A stretch of DNA of 64,000 nucleotides from Paraspadella gotoi (lineage: Eukaryota > Chaetognatha). This document shows, in pieces, positions 23,231-33,855 of the stretch (its first letter is position 1; every line of letters begins with the position of its first letter). The stretch is from contig CM119266.1 of the NCBI GenBank assembly GCA_051294375.1, positions 18,834,087 to 18,898,086 of the forward strand. The letters are read 5' to 3'. The notes below the pieces were generated by a model. That model worked only from the letters and a program-made list of their open reading frames with translations. It ran no database searches and was not told the DNA's origin. The position numbers were made by a program, and so were the translations under genes.

Positions 23231-24450
23231 AGGCTTCATTATCCACTTAATTATTCGATTGACGCTTGGAAGTTTTGTATGTGCAGCTAGAAAAGTTGAT
23301 TGACAGGAAACCAAGTTTCGATGGAATCTTTTGAGTGGAAATGAGTTTTAAATGAAAAAAAAAAAACCATGTTTTCACTAATTGATTATGATTCTTTTTC
23401 CTTTTATATTAAATGTATATGCAGGATTGTATTAATAAATCAAATAATTAAATTCAGTCCCACTAAGTGATTATGATCGTTTTCCCCTGTTTATATTAAA
23501 TGTATTATGCAGGATGATGTATTTAGATAAAATCAAATAGATTAATCAGTCCACGTTAGGCAAAAAGCTCCAATAACTCGTGATTGGCTGGTGGATTGGA
23601 AAGAAGATTTTGTGTTGGTAGAAAGGTGTGATAAACGAGTATAAAGTTTCGACGGTAATCGTGTTTGAGTTAAGAAGAAAAAAACATAGTCGCACTTACT
23701 AAAATATTTTAATCCCTCTTAACCTCACATAAGTACTCTAATTATATCATTAATCTGCGATGGATAGATTTCGAGTTCAAATTTTTGTTGTGGTAGAAAA
23801 ACTGTTGTATACGATGCCTTATTATGTCGCATTTATCCCTAGCACCAAATTAATCCGAGTTTGGGATGTTTTTCCGAAAACAGTTGACCGATGAAGGCCG
23901 GTGCCTTCGTAGTTCGTTAATCGGGGGTTCGGATCCCGATGGACATTGCTATTTTATAATTATAATATTAAGAGTGAGAGATTGTGTAAAGCTCTATGTA
24001 TTTTCCCTTAATAAATCTAAGCCCACACTGCGCAAGTTACACAACTAATCGTTGGGTTGCCTCTACTTCACGCTAATGTAGATATCAGATTAGATAATCG
24101 CTACGAATAAATCTACAGATATACAAGTTTGTGACCGGAGTACGAGTACGAGTGGGAAATGAGTTGTAAATGAAAAAAATTATGAGTCACATTTACTTGA
24201 ATCTTTTTTACTTATTATTTAACCCATATAATGAGATTGAGTATGAAATTTTGTGGAGCGGGTAGGAAAGTGTGCGACCTACATCACGCTCTGCTAATCC
24301 CTTTACTTTGGCGTCTCCCTGCCTCTCACGAAATGCGCGTGAGTGAGAGAGTTTTGACGGACATCTGTGCCAGTGGAAATCGCTGTTACAATTGGAAAAG
24401 ACTAAAAAGTTACATTTACTTGAGAAGAGGAAGAGAATGAGAGCAGAAAA
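23231..24450 (+). repeat. Satellite array 3, interrupted by a tRNA-like insert
   Basis: Monomers of the satellite family recur near 23280, 23600, 23790 and 24245. Two stretches do not fit the monomer: a tRNA-like segment (23880-23950) and about 80 bases at 24268-24348 that split a monomer between GGTAGGAAAGTGT and TTTTGACGG. Confidence 0.65.
23880..23950 (+). mobile_element. tRNA-like SINE head fragment
   Basis: GGGGGTTCGGATCCCG (23923-23938) gives a B-box and a TCGGG/CCCGA stem, preceded by GGCCGGTGCCTTCGTAG. It fits the 3' half of a tRNA-derived head. Confidence 0.4.
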
Positions 24451-25279
24451 ATGAGCATAGGTATCTGTCGCCAATTGCAAAGAGAAGAGACATGAATGAG
24501 AGAGAGGAGACGAGGCAGAAGCAGAAAAATTGAGCATAAGGATCGTTTCTGCAATTGCCAAAGAGGAGGAGGACGAGAGAGAGAGGCACGAGAGACGAGA
24601 AAGAGTGGGCGTCCGCAGCGTAAACGTGTATCTCGCGCGCGGCCTGGTAATTAATTTCATTTGCATTCGAATAAAAAACGTTTCCGAGTTCCGAGTTGTG
24701 CGTTCCGCTGTCCTTTGTATTCCTCGCCCTGACCTGATATTGTAGATGGAGAGTCGCGGTGGAAAATCTCGCCCAAACGCTCTTGAATTCGTGAGTGAGA
24801 GCGCCACGAAATATGTAAATGAGAGAGAGAGAGAGAGTGAGAAGAGAGGAGACGGGAGAGGAGAGCGAGGACTATGAGAACGAGAAAGAAGAGAGAGAGG
24901 ACAGGAGAAGAGGTAGAGAGAGAGATNNNNNNNNNNNNNNNNNNNNNNNNNCTTACAAATTCGAACAAGAGGGAAAAAATTGCATTTAATGAAAGGAGGG
25001 AAATAAATTAGTCAATATCTGAAGAAGAAGATAAAAGATAAAACCACCGTAGATAAGAGAGAGAGAGAGATAAGAGAGAGAGAGAGAGAGAAGAGAGGAG
25101 ATGATAGATGAGAGGAGAGAGAGAGACGAGAGACGAGAAAGAGTAGGAGGTCGCAGCTAAGGTATCTCGGCTCGAGCTGGACATTAATTTTCATTTGCAT
25201 TCGAATTAAAAAACGTTTCCGAGTTCCGAGTTCGTTTCCCTGCCTTTTCGTATCTCTTCTCCTTTAGGGGGAAACGATG
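24451..25279. repeat. Direct duplication across a 25-N gap, with octamer ATTTGCAT
   Basis: About 130 bases at 24600-24745 recur at 25140-25265, including AAAAAACGTTTCCGAGTTCC and the octamer motif ATTTGCAT. The 25-N gap at 24927-24951 lies between them inside GA repeats. The left side also holds an internal 78-bp duplication (24440-24485 and 24517-24567). The long minus-strand open frame here (24208-24807) has no recognisable domain and crosses these repeats. Confidence 0.65.
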
Positions 25280-25506
25280 TGAGAAAAAAACTCCCCCATA
25301 TGGGAAAAGGATCGAACGGCTCTCTGGAATGACGTCATTACGCCCCTGAGACGCCGCCCGACGCTGGCCGATGCCGACCGACGCCGACCGAAGCCGCCTA
25401 CTCCTAGAAACGACGCCGGCAGAGCTGTTAGCGCCGTCATCGCCCCCAAGCAACGCCGAGCCCCTTTTCGGTGATCTACAAATTGGCGGCGCCACCTGAG
25501 AATAAG
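25280..25506 (+). promoter_or_regulatory. CpG-rich promoter-like islet with a perfect CRE
   Basis: GC- and CpG-rich sequence standing out from AT-rich flanks. It contains the CREB/ATF palindrome TGACGTCA (25330-25337), repeated GCCGACC-type words and GGCGGCGCCACC just upstream of an ATG in good context. Nothing here shows a TATA box. Confidence 0.4.
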
Positions 25507-25547
25507 ATGGAGTCGGAATTTTGCGAGGAAGTTGAGAAATGCAAAGA
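25507..25547 (+). CDS. Candidate first coding exon (14 codons)
   Basis: An ATG in a favourable context (A at -3, G at +4) opens a short frame reading MESEFCEEVEKCKE. It is followed at 25548 by GTAAGTATC, a near-perfect 5' splice site; without splicing the frame stops at once. Together with the CRE-bearing CpG islet upstream this looks like the start of a gene. I cannot identify the protein from 14 residues, and no downstream exon was confirmed. The main weakness is that such short combinations also arise by chance. Confidence 0.3.
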
Positions 25548-25617
25548 GTAAGTATCTGTGAAAAAATTATACTGTTTTCATTAAAATTTTGTTAATCTTG
25601 TAATTTACTTACTACAC

Positions 25618-25935
25618 TGCGGCCCAAAAAAAGTAGCCACTTTTTCATATCAAAAAACTAGTATTGCATGGCTGAATTCTATAAAGATATAGAAACATAA
25701 AACAAAGCTTATTAAAAGATGAAGCAATTGGTCTAAGTCCCAATAAAATCGAGCAAAGTGTTCGAAAGTTATAGAACATCAAAATCAATTGGTACCAAAA
25801 AAAGTTTAATTTTTTTTATCAACAAGAGTCAATGATTTTTCCCTATAAAATGTTTATAATATAATATTGGCTGAACAAATTCAGCATAGAATATCTGTAG
25901 GGATAGGTGTCAACCATTTCTGACCTAAATCAAAT
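25618..25935 (+). mobile_element. Solo Tc1/mariner-like terminal end
   Basis: CACTGCGGCCCAAAAAAAGT begins directly after a TA dinucleotide, as expected for a Tc1/mariner inverted-repeat end inserted at TA. The following 300 bases are AT-rich and unlike their neighbours. No reverse-complement partner end and no transposase frame were found, so this would be a truncated copy. The right boundary is a guess. Confidence 0.4.
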
Positions 25936-26124
25936 TAAAATAAATAAATAAACTATATAATGGAGAAAGAGGTGCAAGTACAAAAAAAAAAAAATTCTAA
26001 TTATGTCAACTTATTTTTATTATTCTTTATTAATATTAAAGAAGGAAAAAATAACAATAAAACAGAGAGAGAGAGAGAGAGAGATAGAAAGAGAGAGAGT
26101 TTAATGGAATTTAAAGAGAAACTC

Positions 26125-26131
26125 CGAACGT

Positions 26132-26181
<50 letters not shown>

Positions 26182-26233
26182 ACCTCTTCATTTTCCCTGT
26201 AAAAGGTCGCTACTTCACCTACATTGAATATGC

Positions 26234-26264
<31 letters not shown>

Positions 26265-26268
26265 AAAC
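26125..26268. repeat. Facing (CGTCGTCAT)n and (ACG)n tracts
   Basis: A 9-bp unit GTCGTCATC repeats at about 26131-26180, and pure ACG triplets of the complementary sense occupy about 26233-26267. The two can pair. Serine-rich (plus) and aspartate-rich (minus) frames here are microsatellite translations. Confidence 0.75.
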
Positions 26269-26387
26269 GACTGCATATGTTTTAATCGGAAAAATGGAAT
26301 CCATTAGTTTTTCGATTGAAAAATCGATGTCGTTCAGAAGTTTCATCGCATTGGCGGGAAAACGTTTTTGAACGTAGTCGAGCAGAC

Positions 26388-26430
26388 GGCCAGTTGGCCA
26401 GTTGTCGAATTGGCCAGTTGGCCAGTTAGC
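26388..26430. repeat. Tandem TTGGCCAG words
   Basis: The 8-base unit TTGGCCAG is repeated about four times with one short interruption. Each unit contains the palindrome TGGCCA. Confidence 0.7.
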
Positions 26431-26464
26431 TAAGCCAAATGAGTACCTGTCGCGTTGGTAAAGA

Positions 26465-26707
26465 CTAGTTTTGAAACTCGTGACGACTCGAAAAAGTCAA
26501 ATTGGGTTCGTCGTTTCGTGATGCAGGAAGGAGAGCAGTGACGATGGTAAATGGGGAATTTGTTTGGTTGGGAAACTTGATTGAGGTTTTCGGTGACACA
26601 ATTTCGTTGACCTGAAAAAGGAATCGGATTCTTGATTTGGCGATGAGGGAAAAAAAAAAGGAGACGACTGAGAAAGAGAAGACGACGAGAAGCGATAATG
26701 TTTTCAT
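26465..26707 (-). CDS. Candidate terminal exon or small ORF, unrecognised
   Basis: An 80-codon minus-strand frame begins with a hydrophobic stretch (MKTLSLLVVFSFSVVSFFF) that could be a signal anchor but is also pyrimidine-rich DNA. Inside it, CCTTTTTCAG at about 26612-26621 is a good 3' splice site. The downstream 48 codons (26611-26465, starting VNEIVSPKTSIKFPNQTN and ending at a stop) have balanced, protein-like composition. So this may be a last exon of a minus-strand gene and not an intact small protein. I recognise no domain. It could also be a chance open frame. Confidence 0.25.
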   Translation of the reverse strand: MKTLSLLVVFSFSVVSFFFSLIAKSRIRFLFQVNEIVSPKTSIKFPNQTNSPFTIVTALLPASRNDEPNLTFSSRHEFQN

Positions 26708-26802
26708 TATTTTTTTGTATTATACTATTTAACTACATGAGAAGCGATAATGTTTTCATTATTTTTCGTATTATACTATTTAACTACATGAGAAGCTACC
26801 TT
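26687..26802 (+). repeat. Two-copy tandem duplication, unit about 58 bp
   Basis: GAGAAGCGATAATGTTTTCA begins two nearly identical adjacent units. Confidence 0.85.
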
Positions 26803-27782
26803 TTCGAGTTGCATCATGTTTATTGCAAATAAATGCAATATCATATCGGAGCTGAGAGGCTAGCAATTTCTCGTACTACGCGATACTGCGATACTGCATT
26901 ATGCAAAAGATTCTTAGTCTTATGACGAACCAACGTGGAAAGATCGTTCTGCGCCGTTAAGAGAATTAGCGTCGCCCCGTAAATCGTCTCGTTTACTCGG
27001 TCCCTTCCTTAATGACGCAAAACGCATTTGACTTAGAGGGAAACGCGAGTGTGAAAATACTCAACTGTAAGGTTCATCTTTCGACTTATCAACATACATA
27101 CAATTTTCTTTTATTCATTTCGCAAAAAAAATGCCCAACATCTTAGAGAACAGAGAGTCTGAGAGAGAGAGAGAGAGATGAGAGAGAGAACGAGAGAGAG
27201 AGAGAGAGGAGAAGGGAGAGAGAGAGAGAGAGAATTGGTCTTAACGATGTCATAATGAGGTCGTAATGCCACCGTGATGACGACGTGTAGGCGTTGACGA
27301 TTGAGTAGCCACCGACAACAAAATCGAAGTAGAGTCAACAAAAAAACAGTTTTTACAACTGCCTTGACTTGCTAATACTGTTAAGGGGTAAAGAGACTCC
27401 TTTTCAAAGGTACAGAAAATTTTGGTTTTAAACATATAAATTTTCAAAAAAAGGCCTGTCCGGATATACAAGACGCATCTGAGGAGAAAAAGAATTAAGA
27501 GAAGCTTATGAATAACGAAATAAAGAGAAGGTATAAACCTCTTGTCATTTTGCAGAGAAGAAAAATGAAGGGGATTTGGAGGAAACAACAACGGGCTCTC
27601 TTTTCTCCAAGCGCCTCATTTCTGTTTCTTTATCCATAAATTTTAGTTTAACTTTAATATTTAACCCTAATCAATTATCAAACTTATAACCTTAATCCTT
27701 TCATTTTATTATTTTCTTTTCTTTTCATTTTCTTTTCTTTTCTTTTCTTTTTTTTCTTTTTTTTTTGGTTAGTAGGAGATTT
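26803..27782. other. No gene; GA tract and (TTTTC)n
   Basis: GA repeats at about 27158-27232, a (TTTTC)n tract at about 27715-27765 and otherwise AT-rich sequence. The minus-strand frame 27250-27591 is unrecognised and runs into the GA tract's flank. Confidence 0.65.
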
Positions 27783-28229
27783 ACCTCTGTCCAATCTACT
27801 TTATTCCTCTTCTGTATTTATTAATATTACTAATATTGGTTTTATTTTTTAATTATTAATTATATATTAATCTAGTTCTAATCTCTTTCCTTTGCCGTAC
27901 TTCGCTCGTCCGCATGTCAAGTCTTCCTCATGACCCCCGTTTTTTGCCCTTCCTCTACCTCTCCTGCGTATTATTTCATCTCTCCTCTCTCCAACTCCGA
28001 TGCGGTAGAACTTTCTACCATTTCGGGATACTTAAAATAACCTTTGAATGACTTTCGCGAGGTAGTACGGTTGGCGGTCGAAGGCCGTCGCCATCCTGGT
28101 GTCGTCGATAGAAATAAGGCGCCTACGTCGCTGGGGGGCGTTGGTCTTCAATTAAGCGCACGAAGGATAAAGTTGACTCCGTTCGGTCACAACCGCGGAT
28201 TTATCACAACAGGAGAGATTCTATCTCAC

Positions 28230-28800
28230 TTCCACTTTCGGTCGGGGCCTCGTCCTTTATTTTTCAACCGTCTCTGCCATTCCTTACTTTGGCACATCGC
28301 TGCGGACCCGAACTTTATCACACCTTCTTGGCCTATGAGACCGAACTTTTTTATCAACCGTCCTGCATTCGCTTACTTTGCGCACAATCTCCGACCGGTC
28401 CATTATTATTATACAGCGTCTGCCATCTTTACTTTGCCACATCTGCAGCCACACTTATTCAGTGCATCTTTACTTGGCCACATCTGTAGCAAATTTTATT
28501 CAACACCGTCTGCCATTCTTACTTTGGCACATGCAGACCCTTTTTCCTTGCTTCTTTATCCTGCCGGACCTCGTCCTTATTTATTCAACCGTCTGGCCAT
28601 TCCTTACTTTGGCCACATCTGCGGAGCACTTTATCACTCATTCTTAACTTTCCACGTCGCCGAACCATCTTCCACTCACCTTGCCATTCCTTACTTTGCC
28701 AGCAATCTGCCGGACACATACTTTTTTAATATCACTGTCTGCCGATTCCTTACTTTATCCACAGTCCGGCAGATGCTGGCATTATTTATTCACTGATTCA
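28230..28800. repeat. About 45-50 bp minisatellite (CCGTCTGCCATTCCTTACTT)
   Basis: Units contain TTATTCAACCGTCTGCCATT, then CCTTACTTTGCCACATCTGC and a GGACC end, repeated about ten times with heavy indel variation. The matching array in the other arm is at 34250-35400. Confidence 0.8.
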
Positions 28801-30109
28801 ACCGTTCCTGCCATCTCCTTACTTTGCCAACCCTCTCCGCTCCGCCACTAACTCATATCCAAAATCGGTCTATACCCCAAATCCCATTTTTACTTTGGGC
28901 GACGATTTAACCCGATTCTCTCTTCGTCTCCTCGCCGGATTATCGTTTCCTTCTCTGTACCCTTCTTTTTCCTCTCTACTTTATTTATTTTATTAGTGTA
29001 ATAGCGTTTTATACTTTTAAGCAGAGACAGAGCGACGAGGATAAATCACGAGAGTGAGACAGAGAGAGAGAGAGAGAAAGAGAAATGTACTTTGTCCGCA
29101 GTTATTTCTCTAAATCAGAAAAGGTCTGACTCTGACGGGGTTTTTCCATTCCGCGTGTCGTTTTTTTCCCAACCCCCGCTCCTCGAAATTCGCTCCGGGG
29201 CGAACGACATCTCCAAGCTGCCATTATCTCGCCGAAACTACGGTGCTTCGCATCGCCGGAATTCGTGTCGTCGTCGTCTCGTGTCGTCTCGTCGTCGTCG
29301 TCGTCGTCTGCCTCGACGCACTTCCTGGCGAAAACTCGGCCTCTGCTTTTTGCTTTCTTTTTTTTTTTGCTTTCTGACGTCAAAAAAATACGAATCTTCG
29401 TTACGATTTCGACGGAGAGGAAAACGACGACGACGAACCGACGACGACGACGACGAACGATAGCGATCTCCCACGCGAACATTCGAGATTCTGTCAACAT
29501 GAAGTTAAACGAATAAGGTCGCTGCTCTCGTACTTAGACGAGGATAATTATCGGCCTCGTTTTTGTCCATTTCGGTTTTTTTTTTTTCGCACCCCAACTA
29601 TAATGGTAAATAATAATGTTTAATAATATTAATAAATATTATTATAATTATCGATTGTTGGTCTCAAGCGGAAACCGCTTTCCTGAGATTCGGATTGCTT
29701 AGTTATTAAACTAAGTATCATCCAGAGATTAAATAATTATAATAATTTTTTCCGAAATTTAAACTAACATGGAGGGCTTTTATATTGTATTACTATAAGT
29801 ATATAAAAAATATAAAAATATTAATTACAAAATTACCACACATATTATAAAATTATTTAGTTATTCCTAAAGATCGAGTCGATGCAGACTTTAACTTTTT
29901 TTTTTTTTTTTAAAATGAGAGTCGAAGTTAGAGAGTGTTGAAAGTCCGATACGATAGTGAACAAGTCGATAGTCGAATAGTCGATGCCCTCGAATAGTCG
30001 GTCCGTCTGTCCGCGTGTTTTCCAGAATTGTACGTCTCTCTGTCGATACGGCGGGAACCAGAAAACAAGATTTTCTCAATCAACTCTTCTTCCCGAAAAC
30101 CGAAGAAGA

Positions 30110-31020
30110 TGGAACTTAGAAGACGAAGAACGAGGACGCAACGACGACGAACGAAACGAACGATGACAAACGACGACGAATGCATGATGAGATGAGAAGA
30201 CGATGATGATGACGACGACGATGACATAACGACTACGACGATGACGATACGAGACATGACGATCGATCGACGACACGAGACGATGATGACACGATAATGA
30301 CGAGAGACAAAGAGATAGAGCGGCGAATGCAATCGAGACGATGACTACGTCTATGATGACGACGATGACAACGACGAACGAATGATGACGTCGACGATGA
30401 CAAAAACGACAAATTGACAACGACAATGACAACGACGATGATGACCAACGATGACGACATCGAGAGAAGACAACGATGATGACGACAGCGACACGAGGAA
30501 GACGTCACTGATGAATGACAATGGACGCGAGATGACCGAGACATGACAGACGACGATGAACAACGAGGAAGACGATGATGATGACGACGAAGATGATTAG
30601 CGAGACAGACGAGATTACGAACGTTGACGAACGAGAGGAATGAGAAGACGACTACTACAGAACACGATGACAACGTGACAAGACACAGATGTCGACGATG
30701 ACAACAATGAAGACAGACACGAGAGATGACAACGACACGAAGACAACGAGTGACGACAGACTGATAGCGAGATGAGACAGACAGTGGCAAGACGATGACA
30801 GAGACATACAACGCGACAGACCGAAACGATGAAACGACATGATCGACAGACAACGAGACGATAGACGATGACGACGACAGATGACACGACTATGAAACGA
30901 CGATGACAACGACGACGTGACGACGAGGGAAAAAGGATGACAACGACGATGACACGACACACAGAGCGCGCTGACGAACGAGGAGGGATACAGACAATGA
31001 AACGATGACGATAACATGAC
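30110..31020. repeat. Degenerate GAC/GAT/ACA triplet tract
   Basis: About 900 bases of GACGAT/GATGAC/GACAAC words. The partner tract in the other arm (32320-33075) is only about 750 bases and keeps the triplet rhythm better, so the two arms are unequal here. Confidence 0.8.
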
Positions 31021-31360
31021 ACTGAGTAGAACGATCATTTGACATTAAAGTGAAGAAAAAAATAGGAGATAGTCTTTGTTTTAAATTAATAATTGATAAT
31101 AATACTCGTTTCGTTTTCATGCATGCGTAACATTTGTTTTAATATTTTCTCCCTAGTTCCGAACCAGTACCATTGAGTTGTGTTATCACCGCACCTCATC
31201 ACCATATCACCATATCTTCATTATCAACCATATCATTATCACCATATCACCTTCATCACCATATCACCTAATCAAACTCTCCTTTCTTATTCGGCGTCGA
31301 AGTCAACTCGTTTAGCGAATTCGCGAGATGGAAATGAATTTTGGGCTGAGAAAGAAAAAG

Positions 31361-31363
<3 letters not shown>

Positions 31364-31443
<80 letters not shown>

Positions 31444-31460
31444 AGAGAGAGAGAGAGAGG
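31364..31460. repeat. (GA)n microsatellite at the palindrome's inner edge
   Basis: About 97 bases of GA with one CA interruption near 31442; a GA tract followed by a TC tract stands at 31889-32002 on the other side. Confidence 0.95.
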
Positions 31461-31887
31461 CCAACTCACCCAAACTCACCCATGGACCTTTCCTCTGTGT
31501 TCGATCGCGAAGTCTTCAAAATTCATATGAAATTTTTTGGGCAGCGATCTAAAAGAGAAGAGAAGAGAAGAAAAGAAAAAAAAGAAAAGAAAAGAAAAGA
31601 AAAAAAGAAAAGAAAAGAAAAGAAAGAAAAGAAAGAAAAGAAAAGAGAAGAGAAAAAAAAAAAAAAAAAAAGAAAAAAAAAGAAAAGAAGAAAAGAAAAG
31701 AAAAGAAAAAAAAGAAAAAAAAGNNNNNNNNNNNNNNNNNNNNNNNNNNNNNNNNNNNNNNNNNNNNNNNNNNNNNNNNNNNNNNNNNNNNNNNNNNNNN
31801 NNNNNNNNNNNNNNNNNNNNNNNTGAGGAAATGTGGGCGAAGATCAAAAGCGGAGAGAAAAACTCGGCTTCAGCCCGTAATCGTCTC
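31461..31887. other. Palindrome spacer: A-rich purine tract and 100-N gap
   Basis: The sequences on the two sides of the gap (31724-31823, exactly 100 N) are not complementary: AAAAGAA repeats to the left, TGAGGAAATGTGGGCG to the right. A 100-N gap is a common scaffolding placeholder, so the two arms belong to separate contigs. Confidence 0.85.
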
Positions 31888-31923
31888 ATTACGGAGAGAG
31901 AGAGAGAGAGAGAAGAGAGAGAG

Positions 31924-31964
<41 letters not shown>

Positions 31965-31969
31965 GAGAG

Positions 31970-32006
<37 letters not shown>

Positions 32007-33673
32007 CTTTTTCTTTCTCAGCCCAAAATTCATTTCCATCTCGCGAATTCGCTAAACGAGTTGACTTCGACGCCGAATAAGAAAGGAGAGTTGATTAGGT
32101 GATATGGTGATGAGGTGATATGGTGATAATGATATGGTGATAATGAGATATGGTGATATGGTGATGAGGTGGGTGATAACACAAACTCATGGTACTGGTC
32201 GGACCTGGGGAGAAAATACTTAAACAAATGTAACGGCATGATGAAAACGAAACGAGTATTATTATCAATTATTAATTAAAAACAAAAGACTATCTCCTAT
32301 TTTTTCTTCACTTTAAATGATCAATGATCATCGTCGTCTTACTCGATGTCGTCATCGTCTTCATCGTCATCGTTGTCATCGTCGTCGTTGTCATCGTCGT
32401 CGTCTTCCTCGTTGTCGTCATCGTTGTCATCGTCATCGTCGTCGTCTTCCTTGTTGTCGTCATGGTTGTCATCGTCGTCGTTGTCATCGTCGTCGTCGTT
32501 GTCTTCCTTCGTCGTCTTCGTCGTCATCATCGTCGTCTTCGTCGTTGTCATCGTCGTTGTTGTCATAGTCGTCGTCATCTTCCTCGTCGTCGTCATCGTC
32601 GTCGTTGTCATCGTCGTAATCGTCTTCGTCGTCATCATCATCGTCTTCCTCGTTGTCATCGTCGTCGTTGCCATCCTGGTCATTGTCATCATCGTCGTCT
32701 TCCTCGTCGTCGTCGTCGTCATCATCGTTGTCTTCCTCGATGTCGTCATCGTTGTCATCATCGTCGTTGTCATTGTCGTTGTCATTTTTCGTTTTTGTCA
32801 TCGTCGACGTCATCATCGTCGTCGTTGTCATCGTCGTCATCATAGACGTAGTCATCGTCCTCGTCATTGCCATCCTCGTCAACGTCATCATCGTCGTTGC
32901 AATCATCGTCGTCGTCATCATCATCGTCTTCTTCGTCGTCGTCGTCATAGTCGTAGTCGTCATCGTCGTCGTCATCATCATCGTCTTCCTCATCGTCATC
33001 ATCATCGTCGTCGTTGCCATCGTCGTCGTTGTCATCGTCGTTGTCTTCGTCGTCGTCATCGTCGTCGTCTTCTCAAGTTCCATCTTCTTCGGTTTTCGGG
33101 AAGAAAGTTATTGAAAATCTTGTTTCTGGTCGCCGTATCGACAGAGAGACGGACAATCTGGAAAACACGCGGACAGACGGACCGACTATCGGGCATCGAC
33201 TATCGACTATCGACTGTCACTATCGTATCGGCTTTCAACGACTCTCTAACTTCGACTCTCAATTTTAAAAAAAAAAGAAAAAAGTTAAGTCGCATCGACT
33301 CGACTCTTTAGGAATAACTAATAATTTTTAAATATTGTGTAATTTTGTAATAATATTTTTTTATCTTTTTATTACTCTATAGTAATACAATATAAAAGCC
33401 TCCATGTTATTAAATTCGAAAAATTATTATAATATTTTATCTCTGGATGATACTTAGTTTAATAACTAAGCAACCGAACCGAAAGCGGTTCCGGGGACGA
33501 GACAATCCGATAATTATAATAATATTATTAATATTATTAACAACATTATTATTCCGTAGTTGGGTGGAAAAAAACCGAATGGACAAAACGAGGCGATAAT
33601 TTCGTCAACGACGAGAGCGCGACTTATTTCGTTAACTCATGTTGACAGAATCTCGTATGTTCGGTGGGAGATT

Positions 33674-33704
<31 letters not shown>

Positions 33705-33821
33705 TTTCCTCTCCGTCGAAATCGTAACGAAGATTCGTATTTTTTGGTCAGAAAAGCAAAAAAAAAAAAGAAGCAAAAAGGCAAGGCGAGTTTTCGCCAG
33801 AGGCGTGCGAGGCAGAGACGA

Positions 33822-33855
<34 letters not shown>

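Larger units (their letters stand above)
27783..31459 (+). repeat. Left arm of the 27.8-35.9 kb inverted repeat
   Basis: Matches the reverse complement of 31888-35856. Outer landmark CCTCTGTCCAATCTACTTT (27785) pairs with AAAGTAGATTGGACAGAGG (about 35840). The inner landmark near 31312-31360 pairs with 32000-32055. Contents in order: a minisatellite (28230-28800), CGT tracts, AT-rich DNA, a long degenerate GAC/GAT tract (30110-31020) and a GA tract. All long open frames here are microsatellite translations. Confidence 0.85.

Noticed and set aside
24208-24807. 199-codon minus frame
   Set aside because: It crosses a satellite monomer, an internal duplication and GA repeats, and its second copy across the gap does not keep the frame.
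32346-33311. 321-codon open frame, the longest in the window
   Set aside because: It is serine, valine, isoleucine and arginine read from CGTCATCGT triplets, and overlapping frames on both strands are also open.
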